Of a DNA stretch of 64,000 bases, positions 32,170 through 43,908 are shown piece after piece. The notes under the pieces were generated by a model, which saw only the letters and a list, made by a program, of their open reading frames with translations, was not told the origin of the DNA and ran no database searches. The first letter of the stretch is position 1. The number at the start of each line of letters is the position of its first letter. The stretch is from Plutella xylostella (taxonomy: Eukaryota; Arthropoda; Insecta; Lepidoptera; Plutellidae). Where the stretch lies: contig NC_064011.1 in assembly GCF_932276165.1 (NCBI RefSeq), positions 389,501 to 453,500 of the forward strand, in the 5' to 3' direction. The position numbers were made by a program, and so were the translations under genes.

Positions 32170-32255
32170 AGGGCGCCTTCAAATTAGTCGCGAAGTGTCG
32201 CGCGACTGCAGCGCTGCAGTCGCGCGACACTTCGCGACTAATTTGAAGGCGCCCT
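32170..32255. mobile_element. 86-bp perfect palindrome (PIF/Harbinger-like micro-MITE)
   Basis: Two 43-base arms are exact reverse complements with no loop; centre at 32212/32213. The unit GGGCGCCTTCAAATTAGTCG...CCC (32171-32254) is flanked by TAA on both sides (32168-32170 and 32255-32257), fitting the 3-bp TWA duplication and GGG...CCC ends of PIF/Harbinger elements. Confidence 0.8.
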
Positions 32256-33605
32256 AAGAGTCAGGTGCAAGAACTAACACCCAAACATTTATTAAAATTA
32301 TAATTAGTACTTAAGTATACTTAGAATAAAAAGAGAGGCAAGCTTAAAACAGTCATAACAAGACCTCTTCATCACCTGAAACATATCACAACGTGAACTG
32401 TGTAAACTGCTATTTAATTTCGGCCGGTGCTGCAATAGAAAACACTACAATTCTCGCCCCAAAGCTTAAAATTCTAGCGAATATCCACGAGAAAATACAG
32501 AATAACAATATTACCAACTGCACTAGACCAAGTAATACTATCTGAATCGCATAGCCTTCTCCGCGCGAAAATAGATTTAAAAACCATCGCACTTAAACTC
32601 CTAGTCGCTTGGCACGCGGCGTCGAAAACGATTTCACTCAAAATCGAGTTTACGCCGCAGCTTTCAAGGCTCAATTTCAATTGCGCTATTATTTCTAATT
32701 TCGGTGGAACACTTGTAAATACGAAAAGGATTGTAATATCCCGTAATATCACTAGCACAAGGTGCAAATTTCAACGCGGACGAGTTAGTACCGGCTTTTA
32801 CCGCTAGATGGCGTTGGCGGCGCTAGTTTTATGAAACAGTACACGGAATTAATTTAAATTAAATTTTCAACTCGCCCGTGTCTTTGTTTGGTAAAGTTGT
32901 TTCGTGGTCGGATGTAAATAAATATATTGTTACGGGTCGAAAATCTGTTTTTCTTGTTTTATAGTATTTTGTGCAAAAACTGTAAGAAATCAAAAACCTT
33001 ATTGCCATAGTTATGTTGAAAACTACGACCAATGAGCGAATGAATAATTGAAAAGATGGACCAATTTCAATGAACCATAATAAATATTTTAACACTCTCA
33101 ATCAAATTTCATTAAAAAATACACATAACATCCCTTGTACAACCTCCACTACAAACCTCAAACCCGCTGCATTTTTTTCACCCGAGCAAAAATAAAAACA
33201 CCAACAAAGTAAAAGAGCTCTCATAAACCAGTTTACCAGCACAGAGGGTTCACAGAGTAACCTCATCCGCGTCGTGGTCGCCACATGTCTTCGGCTAGTG
33301 TCGATCGACCAGTGTTACTTGAGCTCCGGGTTGCTCCTGAATTGGTAGAGATAGGAACCGTGGATTTTTTTGATTGCGTTTACAATTTTATTAAGTAAAA
33401 TAGTGTAGTTTATAAGCGACTATGATTATTGTTGATATTTTCTGGATTAATTAAATACATGTACTTATAGTTATTTTACCAAAACTCCTGAAAGTGACGA
33501 ACTTATAATCTGCCAGGTTCAATAAACAAAGGTAGGGCATTAAAAAAAATCCTTTAGAAATAAAAATACATTCTCTAGACTGAGTGACAAATGACCCGCA
33601 CACAC
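32256..33605. other. intergenic, nothing recognised
   Basis: No supportable gene despite length. Contains CCGCTAGATGGCG (32802-32814) and scattered CpGs but no repeat match I trust. Confidence 0.4.
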
Positions 33606-33648
33606 GTGGGTTCGGCTTAGTTTACCCTTTTTGCAACACCCTGTATGC
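33606..33648. repeat. MITE-H right-end fragment
   Basis: TTCGGCTTAGTTTACCCTTT then TTGCAACACCCTGTA; no left half. Confidence 0.6.
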
Positions 33649-33701
33649 GCCGGCATGCAAAAAATACTGTGAATGTTCTTAGTTTATTTATACGCGTATT
33701 A

Positions 33702-33848
33702 GGGTGCTTACATAAAGAATCGGGTTCCCTGTACCGGTAACTTGATTAGGTATGCGTACGCGCTCACTGAGAGATTTAAAACCAGGAAATGCTCTAGCGC
33801 ACTCATAAAAAGCAGGTTACATACAGGGAACCTGGCCTGTAAGCACCC
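33702..33848. mobile_element. PIF/Harbinger-like MITE, 147 bp
   Basis: Ends GGGTGCTTACA and TGTAAGCACCC are inverted; a second inverted block GGTTCCCTGTA / TACAGGGAACC lies inside. TTA flanks both sides (33699-33701 and 33849-33851). Confidence 0.7.
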
Positions 33849-34154
33849 TTACTGTAAAAACCTACAAAAGTACCGACCATCGTGTTGTGTCCGGAACACA
33901 CCTAAAACGCTAGGACATCGGTGGAACCTCAAAGATCGTCCGTAAATAGCCGACTGCCACCCCGAGGTACCCGGGGTAACTGGATACCTGCGAAGCCTCT
34001 CGAAGCATCCTGCTGTTACTCTCTGTGGGAAGAAACAGGTAATTGTCACATCAACAGTGTTGTAAAAGCGAAAGTTTGTCAGAATGCATTTTTATCTAGG
34101 TAAATTTCAAAAGATTTCTGTAGAACAAAATACATACATACATAGGTACATACA

Positions 34155-34210
34155 TATGCTCACGACTGTAATCCCCAGAGGGGTGGTCAGAGGTGACTCA
34201 CAAGCGTGTC
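34155..34210 (-). repeat. SINE-Q fragment
   Basis: GCTCACGACTGTAATCCCCA then GAGGGGTGGTCAGAGGTGAC, as at 10.7 and 36.5 kb; abuts a SINE-C copy. Confidence 0.55.
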
Positions 34211-34229
34211 AAACAACGAAAGGAAGTAG

Positions 34230-34460
34230 AACAAAATATAATAATAAATATGTGGGGACATCTCACGCACGGCCACCCGACCCCATGATCGGAAGAGTCT
34301 GAAATATGGGTATCGGACAGCTGATATAATATACCTACACAGATACATAATAATATCATAATGCATATTAACATCCAAAACTCGAGTGCAAATAGCATTC
34401 TTTAAACAAATATCAACCCCGGCCGGGAATCGAACCCAGGACCTTCAGCATAGCAAATGT
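34230..34460 (-). mobile_element. SINE-C copy (alternative tail)
   Basis: TGTGGGGACATCTCACGCAC, GGCCACCCGACC and GTATCGGACAGCTGATATA form the body; CCGGCCGGGAATCGAACCCA holds the reversed B box. The A-box end is degraded. Confidence 0.75.
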
Positions 34461-34805
34461 AATCAGAAAGATCATAAACACATCCCTTTTTGGCTTACAA
34501 TAATAACTTTATCTAACACCATCTGTATTTAAAAGCAACTTTTAAATGACACCAAATTCTACCATTCGCCGTAATCTTAAGTTTACATCTTGCCCGTGAC
34601 TTGCACATGTAAAGTTGTACACTTCAGTCTTCAGGAAAGCTTCAGGAAAGCTTCAGGAAGCTTTGAAGAACAACTCATTAGTAAGCCGACGAGCAAAGCT
34701 AAGTTTATGAATATTATGTTTCATTATGTCTCTTATAAAGTTGTGAATAAGAGAGGTACAAATTAAGACTGACATATTGTTTGGCAACCTTACCTATTAA
34801 TAATA

Positions 34806-34925
34806 CAACTACTCACAATGAAAAAGTTACAGTGACATATAGCACCAAATCCTGATCCTAAACGGAAAAGGCTAGCAATGACGCCGTCTGCAATATTAAA
34901 GCACGTTAAACATCACATCATAATA
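34806..34925. repeat. MITE-K left-end fragment
   Basis: CTCACAATGAAAAAGTTACA, then ATGACGCCGTCTGCAATATT and AAAGCACGTTAAAC. No right terminus. Confidence 0.5.
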
Positions 34926-35104
34926 ATTTAATTAATTTCTAAAAACGTTTATAGTTATAAAATTTAAAATTAATGGTTTTTTAAATTTTGTGTCATTTAT
35001 GGTGTTGGCTCGTCAGTGTAGGTACCTATATAAGAAAAAAAAAACTTTGTAGTTAGGTAGTAGGTACACCGCCCTCAAATGTTCTTTACTTCTATTTCTT
35101 TATG

Positions 35105-35235
35105 TTTAAGCTTGCCTGTAAGAGATCGCTCTTAGCGATAAGGCCGCCTATTGTTCATTGTCTCTAGTTTATTGTCTGTATGTTTCTGTGGTGACCAATA
35201 AAGTTATATTGTACTTATTGTATTGTATTGTATAT
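35105..35235 (+). mobile_element. tail-O: LINE 3' end
   Basis: AAGCTTGCCTGTAAGAGATC, intact hairpin ATCGCT-CTT-AGCGAT (35125-35139), AAGGCCGCC, CAATAAAGTTATATTGTACT and a TTGTATTGTATTGTATA tail. Confidence 0.75.
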
Positions 35236-36539
35236 TTCATGAAAGTCGTCTCATTTAATTGGGTGTATATAAGACTGAAGTAGAAATAAATTATTCATAT
35301 AAGATTTACCAATATTGGCAACAGCTGCAGAGTATGTCTCCTAATTCAGTAATTTAAAAACTTACATGAATTTCACACATCTGCGATTGGCAATAAAATA
35401 AATTAAAAAAAAGTCCAGTGTCCAGACTCTCATAAGGTTTGAATCTAATAAAGTTTTTTTGGCAGTAAGACTGTACAGATTTCGGGGTAATCATAATAAC
35501 CATCGCACGAAATTGAAGATCTCAGCAGATTCAAAATATTTTATCTGGATTCAGCAAAAATGTTCAATGTACCCATGATGGAACCTTTTCATATTAATTT
35601 TAATTTGAATTCATCTGCCGTCGCCACATAGGCAAAAAAATACAATAATTTTTTTTTATCTCGTTTATTTATGGAGGATTTATTTTCATATGAGAATATT
35701 ATATATATATGGATTGTTCCGAATGCATGTTTATGTTTATTCTAATGTTGTGTGCTCTAAGTTTTATTTCATCGAAATCGGTAAATTTATTGAAACCTGA
35801 ATAGCATTCTGCTTATAAAGTAAGAAGTATCCATACTTTCAGATCATCTGTTTTTCACAGAGAGACAAATACACAAACTTACACTTCCCTTTTTAGCGAG
35901 TTTAAAAAAATACTGAAAAAGTTCAAGATTAAAATTCTTTTTTATCTGAAGCAATACCGGCAGATCGCTGAGATAAATAGATGGGGACGGCGGACGTTGC
36001 CAATTTTACCATTTACGCTTCCCGACGATATGGCAACGTGTCAATAGCCTCTCAACTGATCTTGCAGCAACTTTACTGGAGTTGCAACTGATCATGGATA
36101 CTGATTATGCTGAAGATGCAAGATTTTAATTGGTATTATCTTTTTGGTGAGCGCTCAGTCGTTTGTTTTTCTCGTAAGAGTTTGCGGTTAAAGAACCTAT
36201 GATAAGATCCAATCTTTTTGCAAAAAAATATATCTCAAATTATGTTAGCTTTATAAATGGAAGTGTAGTGGATCATCATTAGATTATTGACTCTTGAGCT
36301 GTTATTATAAGGAAAAAATATATCGTTGAATGAAACATTTTGTGTGTCTTACAGTTTTCATGGGTCAATGGACGGTTGATGATCGGTTCAGATTTCAGAC
36401 AACCGATAAAATACCAAACTACCAGGAACATGCGATAATTCTTGTAAATCATTTAATTCCATTTGTTATGAACGCGTATTGAAATTCCTACCCACTAAAG
36501 GATTAATAAAATTCACCTTTAAAAGTTTAAATACATAAA
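35236..36539. other. intergenic, nothing recognised
   Basis: AT-rich 1.3 kb; no supportable gene. Confidence 0.4.
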
Positions 36540-36760
36540 TATGCTCACAACTCACAACTGTAATCCTAAGAGGTAGTCAGAGGTGAATCGTAAGCGAGCC
36601 ACTCGCTTTTCGCTGTGCATTTGTACTCACGTGATAGGTTACAAGCCGTATCGCCGTTTTTTAATGAGTACAATGTACTTAGGGTACAAGTCTAGAATTC
36701 AGATGTGCAGGTTTCCTCACGATGTTTTCCTTCACCGTAAGAGCACTTACGTAACTTATT
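36540..36760 (-). mobile_element. mosaic SINE: SINE-D body joined to SINE-Q core
   Basis: On the minus strand it begins with the SINE-D module (CGGTGAAGGAAAACATCGTG, AGGAAACCTGCA) at 36705-36750, then passes into SINE-Q (AAAAGCGAGTGGCTCGCTTA, CACCTCTGACTACCTC) and a CATATTTATGTATTTA end. Confidence 0.65.
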
Positions 36761-37039
36761 GTAAAAGTATTGACCCAAATTCCAAATAGGTATTCCTCGA
36801 ATCAATTTATTTAAAATGTAAAGGTTAATGTTTCGTCCATTGTCTGAACTTACCGTTTCCATGAAACTTGTTGAAAGTTTGTCATAATTGCTTTCTAAGT
36901 AGCAAGTTTTTCAATCAACTTTAATCGTAATTTGGTTGAACTGCTACTCTAATTGACTATAAAATGGATTATTTTTTCTGCACATTTATTCAATGCACAC
37001 AAAAGTAGGTCAAAAATCAAAAACAAAAACAATTTTTTT

Positions 37040-37160
37040 ATCCACCCGATGAAAAAAGGAGGTGTTATAAGTTGAACGTATCTCTATATCTATATCTCTC
37101 TGTGGTAGCATAGCGTTTTAGTGTTGAATCTCGGATTTTTAAACGTTACTTAGTTATTTA
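37040..37160 (-). repeat. rep-A fragment
   Basis: AAAAAAGGAGGTGTTATAAG, TCTGTGGTAGCATAGCG and TTTTAGTGTTGAATCTCGGA in reverse family order. Confidence 0.55.
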
Positions 37161-39531
37161 CTCTGAGGTGCTATCACTGTCCAAGAGACGACCGAGATCA
37201 GTTGGGAATCGAACCACGGTTTCGGCCAAGGAACCAATTTAGCTAAAAGCCGCTTTGCTTAATATCGGTGAAGCGCACTCCGCTACATTGATGCTGTGTG
37301 ACGACGGCGAATGCGAAGAAGCTATGAAAATTGGCACATCATCTGACAGGTGAGGTTGTAAAACGTCAACGCGTTCCAAGTTTGAAATTTTTGCGAATAT
37401 GGCGGCTTGAAAACCGTTGGACGGGAGGGACGGGAGAGTTTTTTCTGTCAAAAACTACCAGTTTCGCTTGTTTCAAAGGGTGGTTGAAACGGTATTTAGG
37501 CCCGGGTCTCCTATTTACGCCGTAGGTCTCGTCCAGCGTCACACCGTGACATGACTAATGCAACATAACTACATATAATGTAAAAATAAAGATTTTCCTA
37601 TAAGAATTATTTGATGAAAAGGAGATTGTATACACACAAATCTTTCCTCTTCATAACATTATCAGTATTTGGTAATACAAGTAGTTCGTATAAACAAGTA
37701 ATTAGTATTGTAGTCTTAACAATATCAAACATCAAACAATGCTGCCAAACTTACAGTACACATTTACTAACACAATATGAACGCCCCAAATATTATTAAG
37801 TATTTAGGCGGACTGCGGGCCAATCTCGCACTGGTGCATATCTTACACGGTCGGACGTTACGCCACATCTGTGCATGGCAACTATTGTTGCACGGAAAAT
37901 GGATGCAACAAATTTTGTTGCCATCTTATCTGAATTACTGAGTGCGGGCCTTGGAATGGGTGCTGGTCGCGTTGGGGCTTTAACTTTGGACCCGGGTGAG
38001 GAAATTTAAAGTTTAATGTGGTGGGGTTACTTTTAAGAGCAATATTTTCTTGGAGACTAAAATAATAGTACCTATGTCACTACTTATTGATTTAAATGAT
38101 AAAGTTAGGGCTGTGATCGTCAATCTAATATTATTTATGATACTTCCCAATTCATAGAGATTTGTTTAGATTTTTTGTCGTAAAATTTTATATACATAGG
38201 TAATCAAATTGACTGTTAAGTATTAAATAAATTACTTAAAAAATAACAATAGTAACCTAAACTAAAAGAAATTACTAAATTCGTAAGTTATATATTATTA
38301 TATTAACATTTATACTTATCCCTGAAAACTTGATCCGACCAAATTTCCCGAACCAAACTGAAAAGGTCAACGATAATATTTTGCATAACACCAAATTGCA
38401 AATGGCGCCAAAAAGCCCATTTCTCGTCTCCCAACGGGTTCAAACCCTTTTTTGTGCAGTTTGCGCTTAATGTCGTGGTTAACGAGGTTTTGTCCCGTGA
38501 ATATATTAGCGACTGCAAGAGTGGACCCGGTTATGTTAATGTTGACGGTTGATATGTTTGCAGGTAATTTTTGGGGGTGAAATACGATTGTTTTATGTTT
38601 TTAGTCCGACCCGTTCGCGGGCTCACCGCATGTTTTTTTTAATATATGGGACCTAAGCTTGCACTGACCTAGATAGGTAAATGTGGGTTTTGGAATTTTG
38701 GTACGATATAAGTAAGTTCTAAAACATACCTGTCTAATGTATTGATTCTAGACAATTTTACTGTCGTAATGTTTAATAAGCCTAAAAACAAACCTGTTGT
38801 TTTAAACAAATTTCTACTTGGGGTATCAGGGTATCAACGTAGCTATAGATCCGCAAAAAACAAATAAGGCATCTAGAAAACTAAATAACAGAACACAATG
38901 TTGACTTGAAGGCGAGTCTGGTGTTACAAAGAGGCGAGTACAATTGTAACATTGTAACATCGTCCCGTTACAAAGACTTGAAATCAGGAGTTCGCTTCAC
39001 AGTATCAATGGGAAGAAATTCTATTTTACCAAAAACCCTCGGGCTGTAGGGCTTAGTCCGCTATGAACGTGGATAGTGGGCCTTCGGCTATTTTTTATTA
39101 AATTAGTAGGTGCGTTCTGTGTAAATAGATAGTGTAAAAATTAATAATTCTACTGATATTTATTAAGTAACTAACTTTACAAGACTGGCATCATAACGAA
39201 ATAAGTATATTTTAGCAAAAACACTTTAATTGTATTCTTTCAAGAAAATCTAAACTCAACTCCTATGACTATTATATTTATAATGTCACCTATATAAAGC
39301 ATTTAAATTTATATTATCCAGATCAATTAACTACATGCAACCCATCCGGGTCCACCCCTGCAGGACCGCTACGTCAAAACCCGTCCACTTGAATATTTTC
39401 CGGGTAAAAGTTTTTGAATAAAATATCTCGGAGTATTTGAATGGAAATCCTCCGAATTAGCCAATACTTTTGGAAACTTTCTGTATAGCTGAAGTGGCTA
39501 TTCATGAATGTAGCACGGAGAGAGACCTCGG
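37161..39531. other. intergenic, nothing recognised (2.4 kb)
   Basis: The longest stretch without a call. Locally GC-richer at 37190-37530, with a CGCACTGGTGCATATC-like patch near 37830, but no frame with a recognisable domain and no repeat match I trust. Host exons, if present, are short and I could not identify them. Confidence 0.35.
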
Positions 39532-39649
39532 GGGTCACTCTATGACGAAAAACGGGGTTTCGCGCGAGCTAAGACTCTATCTCGTTGTATTAAACGTGCC
39601 GAGTGCGGCAGCTCTCGTTCGTTCGTTTTTCGTCAGTATAGAGTAACCC
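39532..39649 (+). mobile_element. MITE-J copy
   Basis: GGGTCACTCTATGACGAAAA at the left, TTCGTCAGTATAGAGTAACC at the right, interior CTATCTCGTTGTATTAAACG. Slightly shorter than the 10.1 kb copy. Confidence 0.75.
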
Positions 39650-39829
39650 TCCTTGGCTTAATATCTTTATGGGGTTCGAAGCTCGCAAGGATTTCTTCAA
39701 AAATCTCTTGAGATTTTATGTCAATTGTTTAAGATGACGGGAATAGGTACCGAGCGAAAGGACGCCACGAGTCTTAGATTAATAATATACTAACTAGATG
39801 GTCAGTAACATACAAAAACAAAGATTAAA

Positions 39830-40165
39830 ACTACGCATTTTGTTTACTGCCAAACCATTTTAAGTTCAACCGAATGACAACCATTGTAACAACGAATAAC
39901 GTCGCAAATCTTCTCATTCAAAATAAGAGCGACGACCCATCACGTCCCCACTGCTGGGGCACGGGTCTCCTTCCAATAAAGGAAGGGTTTTAGGCCTAGT
40001 CCACCACGCTGGCCAAGTGCGGGTTGGTGGACCCCAACACAAGCAAGCTAGTTCTGAGAGAGTTGTCGGGTAAGTGGGCAACCCGACTGTCAGATGTTTT
40101 CAAGCTGCCCGAAGGCCTCTGACTACTTGTTGGTATATTGTTAATCTAAGCCACGAATCCACTAA
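39830..40165 (+). repeat. rep-R copy interrupted by 5S-SINE-F
   Basis: Left part 39830-39937 (AACCATTTTAAGTTCAACCG, CATTCAAAATAAGAGC) and right part from about 40133 (TTGTTAATCTAAG) match the continuous copy at 44.64-44.84 kb. Confidence 0.5.
39938..40128 (-). mobile_element. 5S-SINE-F copy, 5'-truncated
   Basis: CCATCACGTCCCCACTGCTG, GGTCTCCTTCCAATAAAGGA, CCACCACGCTGGCCAAGTGC and AAGGCCTCTGACTA: the 3' two-thirds of the element in minus orientation, inserted in rep-R. Confidence 0.8.
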
Positions 40166-40549
40166 ATACGAGTTAAAATGAGCCTTACTTACCTCTACGT
40201 AGAATAGGGTTGAATAATACGGAGGAGAATTCTCGCCCTCTGGTGGACTCAGGCTTGAGAGGTCTCAAGTATTTGTGTTTAAAAAAATTGTTATAATTAT
40301 GTCTTTTATTTTTTTGTAATATCTTAAACCTTGGTGAAATACGGGGCTTTATGTTTATCGTGTAACGTGGTAAGCATTTAGGTAAATTATATTTTTCACT
40401 AGTAAAAAAACTCATAGTAAAAGAATATCTATAATATTATATAATAGAGAATCCCAATAGCCTACGTGACTCAAAATCATACTTTAAATCAGTTTATATA
40501 TCCAAAGACAAATTCTCTTTATAATATTTTAAACATACAACTATAAAAT
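40166..40549. other. intergenic, nothing recognised
   Basis: AT-rich, no supportable gene. Confidence 0.4.
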
Positions 40550-40735
40550 ATAACCTAACCAACGTTAAACACCTCCGAAATTCAACACCAAAAGTTACAT
40601 ATAACTTTTGAACATCCAAAAAAAATAACGAAAATCGGTTCAGTCTTTTGGGAGCTACGCTCCCACAGACATACACACACACAGATGATACACAGAAACT
40701 TATAACACCCCTCTTTTTCCGCCTGACGTTCAAAA
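40550..40735 (+). repeat. rep-A copy
   Basis: ACCTAACCAACGTTAAACAC, ATAACTTTTGAACATCC, CGAAAATCGGTTCAGTCTTT, GGGAGCTACGCTCCCACAGA and ACACCCCTCTTTTTCCGCC. Confidence 0.75.
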
Positions 40736-41036
40736 AATAACCTCCGACGCAAAAATATTCCCGGACTAAACACAGTCACTCTGCCAGGCCTGTTTACCGG
40801 GCCAACAATGAATGAATTACAGGAAAAAAAATGGCTACGTCGTTCATAATAGCCACTTGGATAGAGAACTTGCAGACTGGCTATTCAGCTCTGTATAGCC
40901 ACTTAACTTAAGGGGCCTATAGACTAGTCGCTCGGTGTATGCGTAGTAATGACATATCTTTGTGTTTACTAAACAGTATGGCTGCACGTTTTTAATTATT
41001 GTAAATAGAGGGGGATGTTGGACGGTAGTTTTTTCG

Positions 41037-41275
41037 ACCCCTGACGGTAAAGAGGGGTTTTAACGTATCTGTGTATATTTATGTGTGTGTATATATATTT
41101 GTCTGTGGTAGTATTATAGCACCCAAACCGCAGAACAAAATTTAGATTATTTTTTAAAATTAGGTCGTAGGTAATGAGAGAGTGTTCTCAGCCATATTTC
41201 ATCACAATCGAAATATATCCGATTTTTATTGATGAATTTCTGAGGTTTTTAACGTTTGTAAGGTTATTTAAATTG
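41037..41275 (-). repeat. rep-A copy, minus orientation
   Basis: CCCCTGACGGTAAAGAGGGG, TTTAACGTATCTGTGTATAT, AGCCATATTTCATCACAATC and TTTTTAACGTTTGTAAGGTT in reverse family order. Confidence 0.7.
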
Positions 41276-41476
41276 TGAGACGTTGAAATAGGGGTGTTGT
41301 TGTAGGTGTTTATGTGGTATCTTGTATATCAATAAATGGCTTGGGGCTTGATTTTTTCGACAGAGTGTAATAATATGGCTTTGTTATTACCCTGGAGTTA
41401 CCTTACCAAATAAATCTCTTCTATGGCACTAAATTTCAGTTCACGAAATGTATAGTTAAATCGGACATATTATTTA

Positions 41477-41678
41477 CTAGCTGTTCCCGCGCGCTTCGCT
41501 TCGCCTTAATAAGTTTTCCCGTGGGAATTTCGGGATAAAAAGTAGCCTATGTTCTTTCCCAGGGTCTAGACCATATGTATACCAAATTTCATTCAAATAC
41601 GTTCAGTAGTTTTGGCGTGAAAGAGTAACAGACAGACAGACAGACAGACAGACACAGTTACTTTCGCATTTATAATAT
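41477..41678 (-). mobile_element. Helitron-B copy, minus orientation
   Basis: CTAGCTGTTCCCGCGCGCTT (CTAG 41477-41480), GGGAATTTCGGGATAAAAAG, GGTCTAGACCATATGTATAC, an ACAGACAGACAGACAGACAG run at about 41628-41650 and TTATAATATTAGTAAGAATT. Confidence 0.8.
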
Positions 41679-42227
41679 TAGTAAGAATTATGTTTATCAT
41701 TTGAAGCTTAACGAATTCGAAACTGAATTTCATTACAACTTACGAATACAGCTCAAAAGCTTATGAATTATTTCAAGTGAAAATTCAATTTGACTGCTTA
41801 CATATGCGTGAAGTTTTTGATAAGATATATATAACGTAATCCTTGTTATTTTAGACATTACATTTTCATGTCTGCTTTGCTGAGGGGTGGTTAATTCAAT
41901 ATGGTGGATTAATTTGCATTCATTTCAGAACATTTTAGAATATGGGTCTTTGATCGTCAATAATTCAATATGTCTAGTGCAGGTTGTATAGTTTGTTTAA
42001 AACTATAAAAGTTTAAATTTTCTCGCATACAAAGTAGCGTCTAGCAGAAACTATCATGAAACTTTTGACAAATAATATATGCAGTAGACTTTTTTCTTTT
42101 TCGTTATTTGCTAAACCACTTCTTCTCTGAATGACGAAAACATAATTGGTATTTATTAGGAGATTTGGATCTCCTCATAGCTTAAAATAATATTTATTTA
42201 AAATATAGGTCTACGCTTTAAGCTTCT

Positions 42228-42385
42228 TACCTATCGTACGTATCGCACCAAACGGATTGTCATAAATGTATGGAGAAACGGCGTCGGCAATGCCGATGAA
42301 GTGGACGCACTTGTGTGAATTTCTATACAAAGAATACTGAATGCGATGCGTCCGTTGCGTACGATTCCGAAAGGTAGACGCTTAC
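42228..42385 (-). repeat. rep-S copy
   Basis: ACCAAACGGATTGTCATAAA, TGTATGGAGAAACGGCGTCG and GCAATGCCGATGAAGTGGA, the inverse of 21.60-21.68 kb. Confidence 0.5.
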
Positions 42386-42435
42386 CTTTAATCTGAATCG
42401 TCCAAGGTTATGAAAACTTTTGGCAATACAAACTG

Positions 42436-42660
42436 ATATAATAGGAATGTTATAAATGCGAAAGTAACTGTGTCTGTCGGTCTGTTACTCTTTCACGCCA
42501 AAACGACTGAATGGATTTGAATGAAATTTTGTATAGGTATATATGGTCTAGACTCTAGACCATATATCTAGACCCTTAGAAAGAACATAGGCTAATTTTT
42601 ATCCCGGAACTCCCACGGGAAAACTTTTTAAGGCGAAGCAAAGTTCGCGGGAACAGCTAG
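42436..42660 (+). mobile_element. Helitron-B copy with internal palindrome
   Basis: TTATAAATGCGAAAGTAACT, GTTACTCTTTCACGCCAAAA, then a duplicated 29-base palindrome (42539-42567, ATATATGGTCTAGA arms), CTTTTTAAGGCGAAGCAAAG and terminal CTAG (42657-42660) before T. Confidence 0.8.
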
Positions 42661-43439
42661 TATTGTATATTTTTCATATTATAATGAAATTGTACGTTTT
42701 TAAATCAATTTATAAACGGGCGAAGCTACGTCCGTATTTTCATCTCCATATCTCATTAACTGAGCGAAAATGAAAACTTATTCTGAGAAAAGGAATGCTA
42801 AATGAAAATAATGAAATTTTAGCGATCGAGGTTCTGTAGGTGCCAAATATTATTTATACTGAAAAAATCATCAAGTTTTTTTTTTGTTATATTGTTTTAG
42901 ACCTTTGTTGACATGTATTTTAATTATTTTTGTAACTTAGATTAAATTTTTATTGTTTATAGTTTGACGTAGTTATATATTTTTTTAATTTTAATATATT
43001 ATTATCTTTTGCATGTAGGTATATAAGAAAATTTGCCTTATCAGGATTTTCTTTTTAAGTCATGTATTTATTTTAACACTATATTGTATACATACCTACA
43101 CATACATTAGTACCTACAGTAAAAAGCAGGCACATAACAGTTATAAACTAAGCAGGTATACAAGTTTGGACTTATCACCTAATTTCTTCCCGTCAACCGT
43201 CAAATGGACTGACTACAAAAGTGGAAGTCATAGTTTACTTGTGAGCAAAGTACCTTTTCTCATTAAATAACTTAAATTTTATTAGTACTTAAATTTTATG
43301 TCACCATATTGCAATTCGCAATGACACCTAACTATTCCTAATTTTAGTATTAAAGATACCTAAATGATTTTCCGCTATCCACCGCATAACCCCAAAACAA
43401 AACTTGAGAAAAAACCCAAGCATTTACAGCCAATACTGA
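42661..43439. other. intergenic, nothing recognised
   Basis: Very AT-rich; no supportable gene. Confidence 0.4.
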
Positions 43440-43571
43440 GGGTTACTCTATACTGACGAAAACGAACGAACGAGAGCTGTCGTGCAATCGGCACGTTTAA
43501 TACAACGAGATAGAGCCGTGGCTCGCGCAGCAGCTCTCCGAGACTTAGTTTTTCGTCATATAGAGTGACCC
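43440..43571 (-). mobile_element. MITE-J copy, minus orientation
   Basis: GGGTTACTCTATACTGACGA at the left and TTTTTCGTCATATAGAGTGA with CCC at the right; interior GGCACGTTTAATACAACGAG is the reverse of the other two copies. Confidence 0.75.
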
Positions 43572-43908
43572 CGCATGGATCGCATCCGTGGATTCCAAAT
43601 TGTTTTTCCTTTTTTTTTCGAGGCTTGAAAAATTGTGAACCCTCTTTCATATAATGTGAGGAAGAGGCTTTGAGTGCCCACTTCTTGGGCAGAGAGGCAG
43701 TCGTATTGTAAAGGGGGGAGAACTAAATAGGGGGAATAACGAAGACACTTAAAATGCGAAATTTGTAATTAATTTAAAATTCGTGGTTGTGCTTTTAATT
43801 TTGTAACAATACCTATTAATTAACGTGTTTAGTTATTGGCTCTGCCATGCTAGACCAATTTAGAGTGGTTTTAATTCATAAAATGCAACCCTCATGAATG
43901 CTTTCATA

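Noticed and set aside
32802..32820. CTCF-like motif CCGCTAGATGGCG
   Set aside because: A single match to a short motif in 64 kb is expected by chance; no supporting context.
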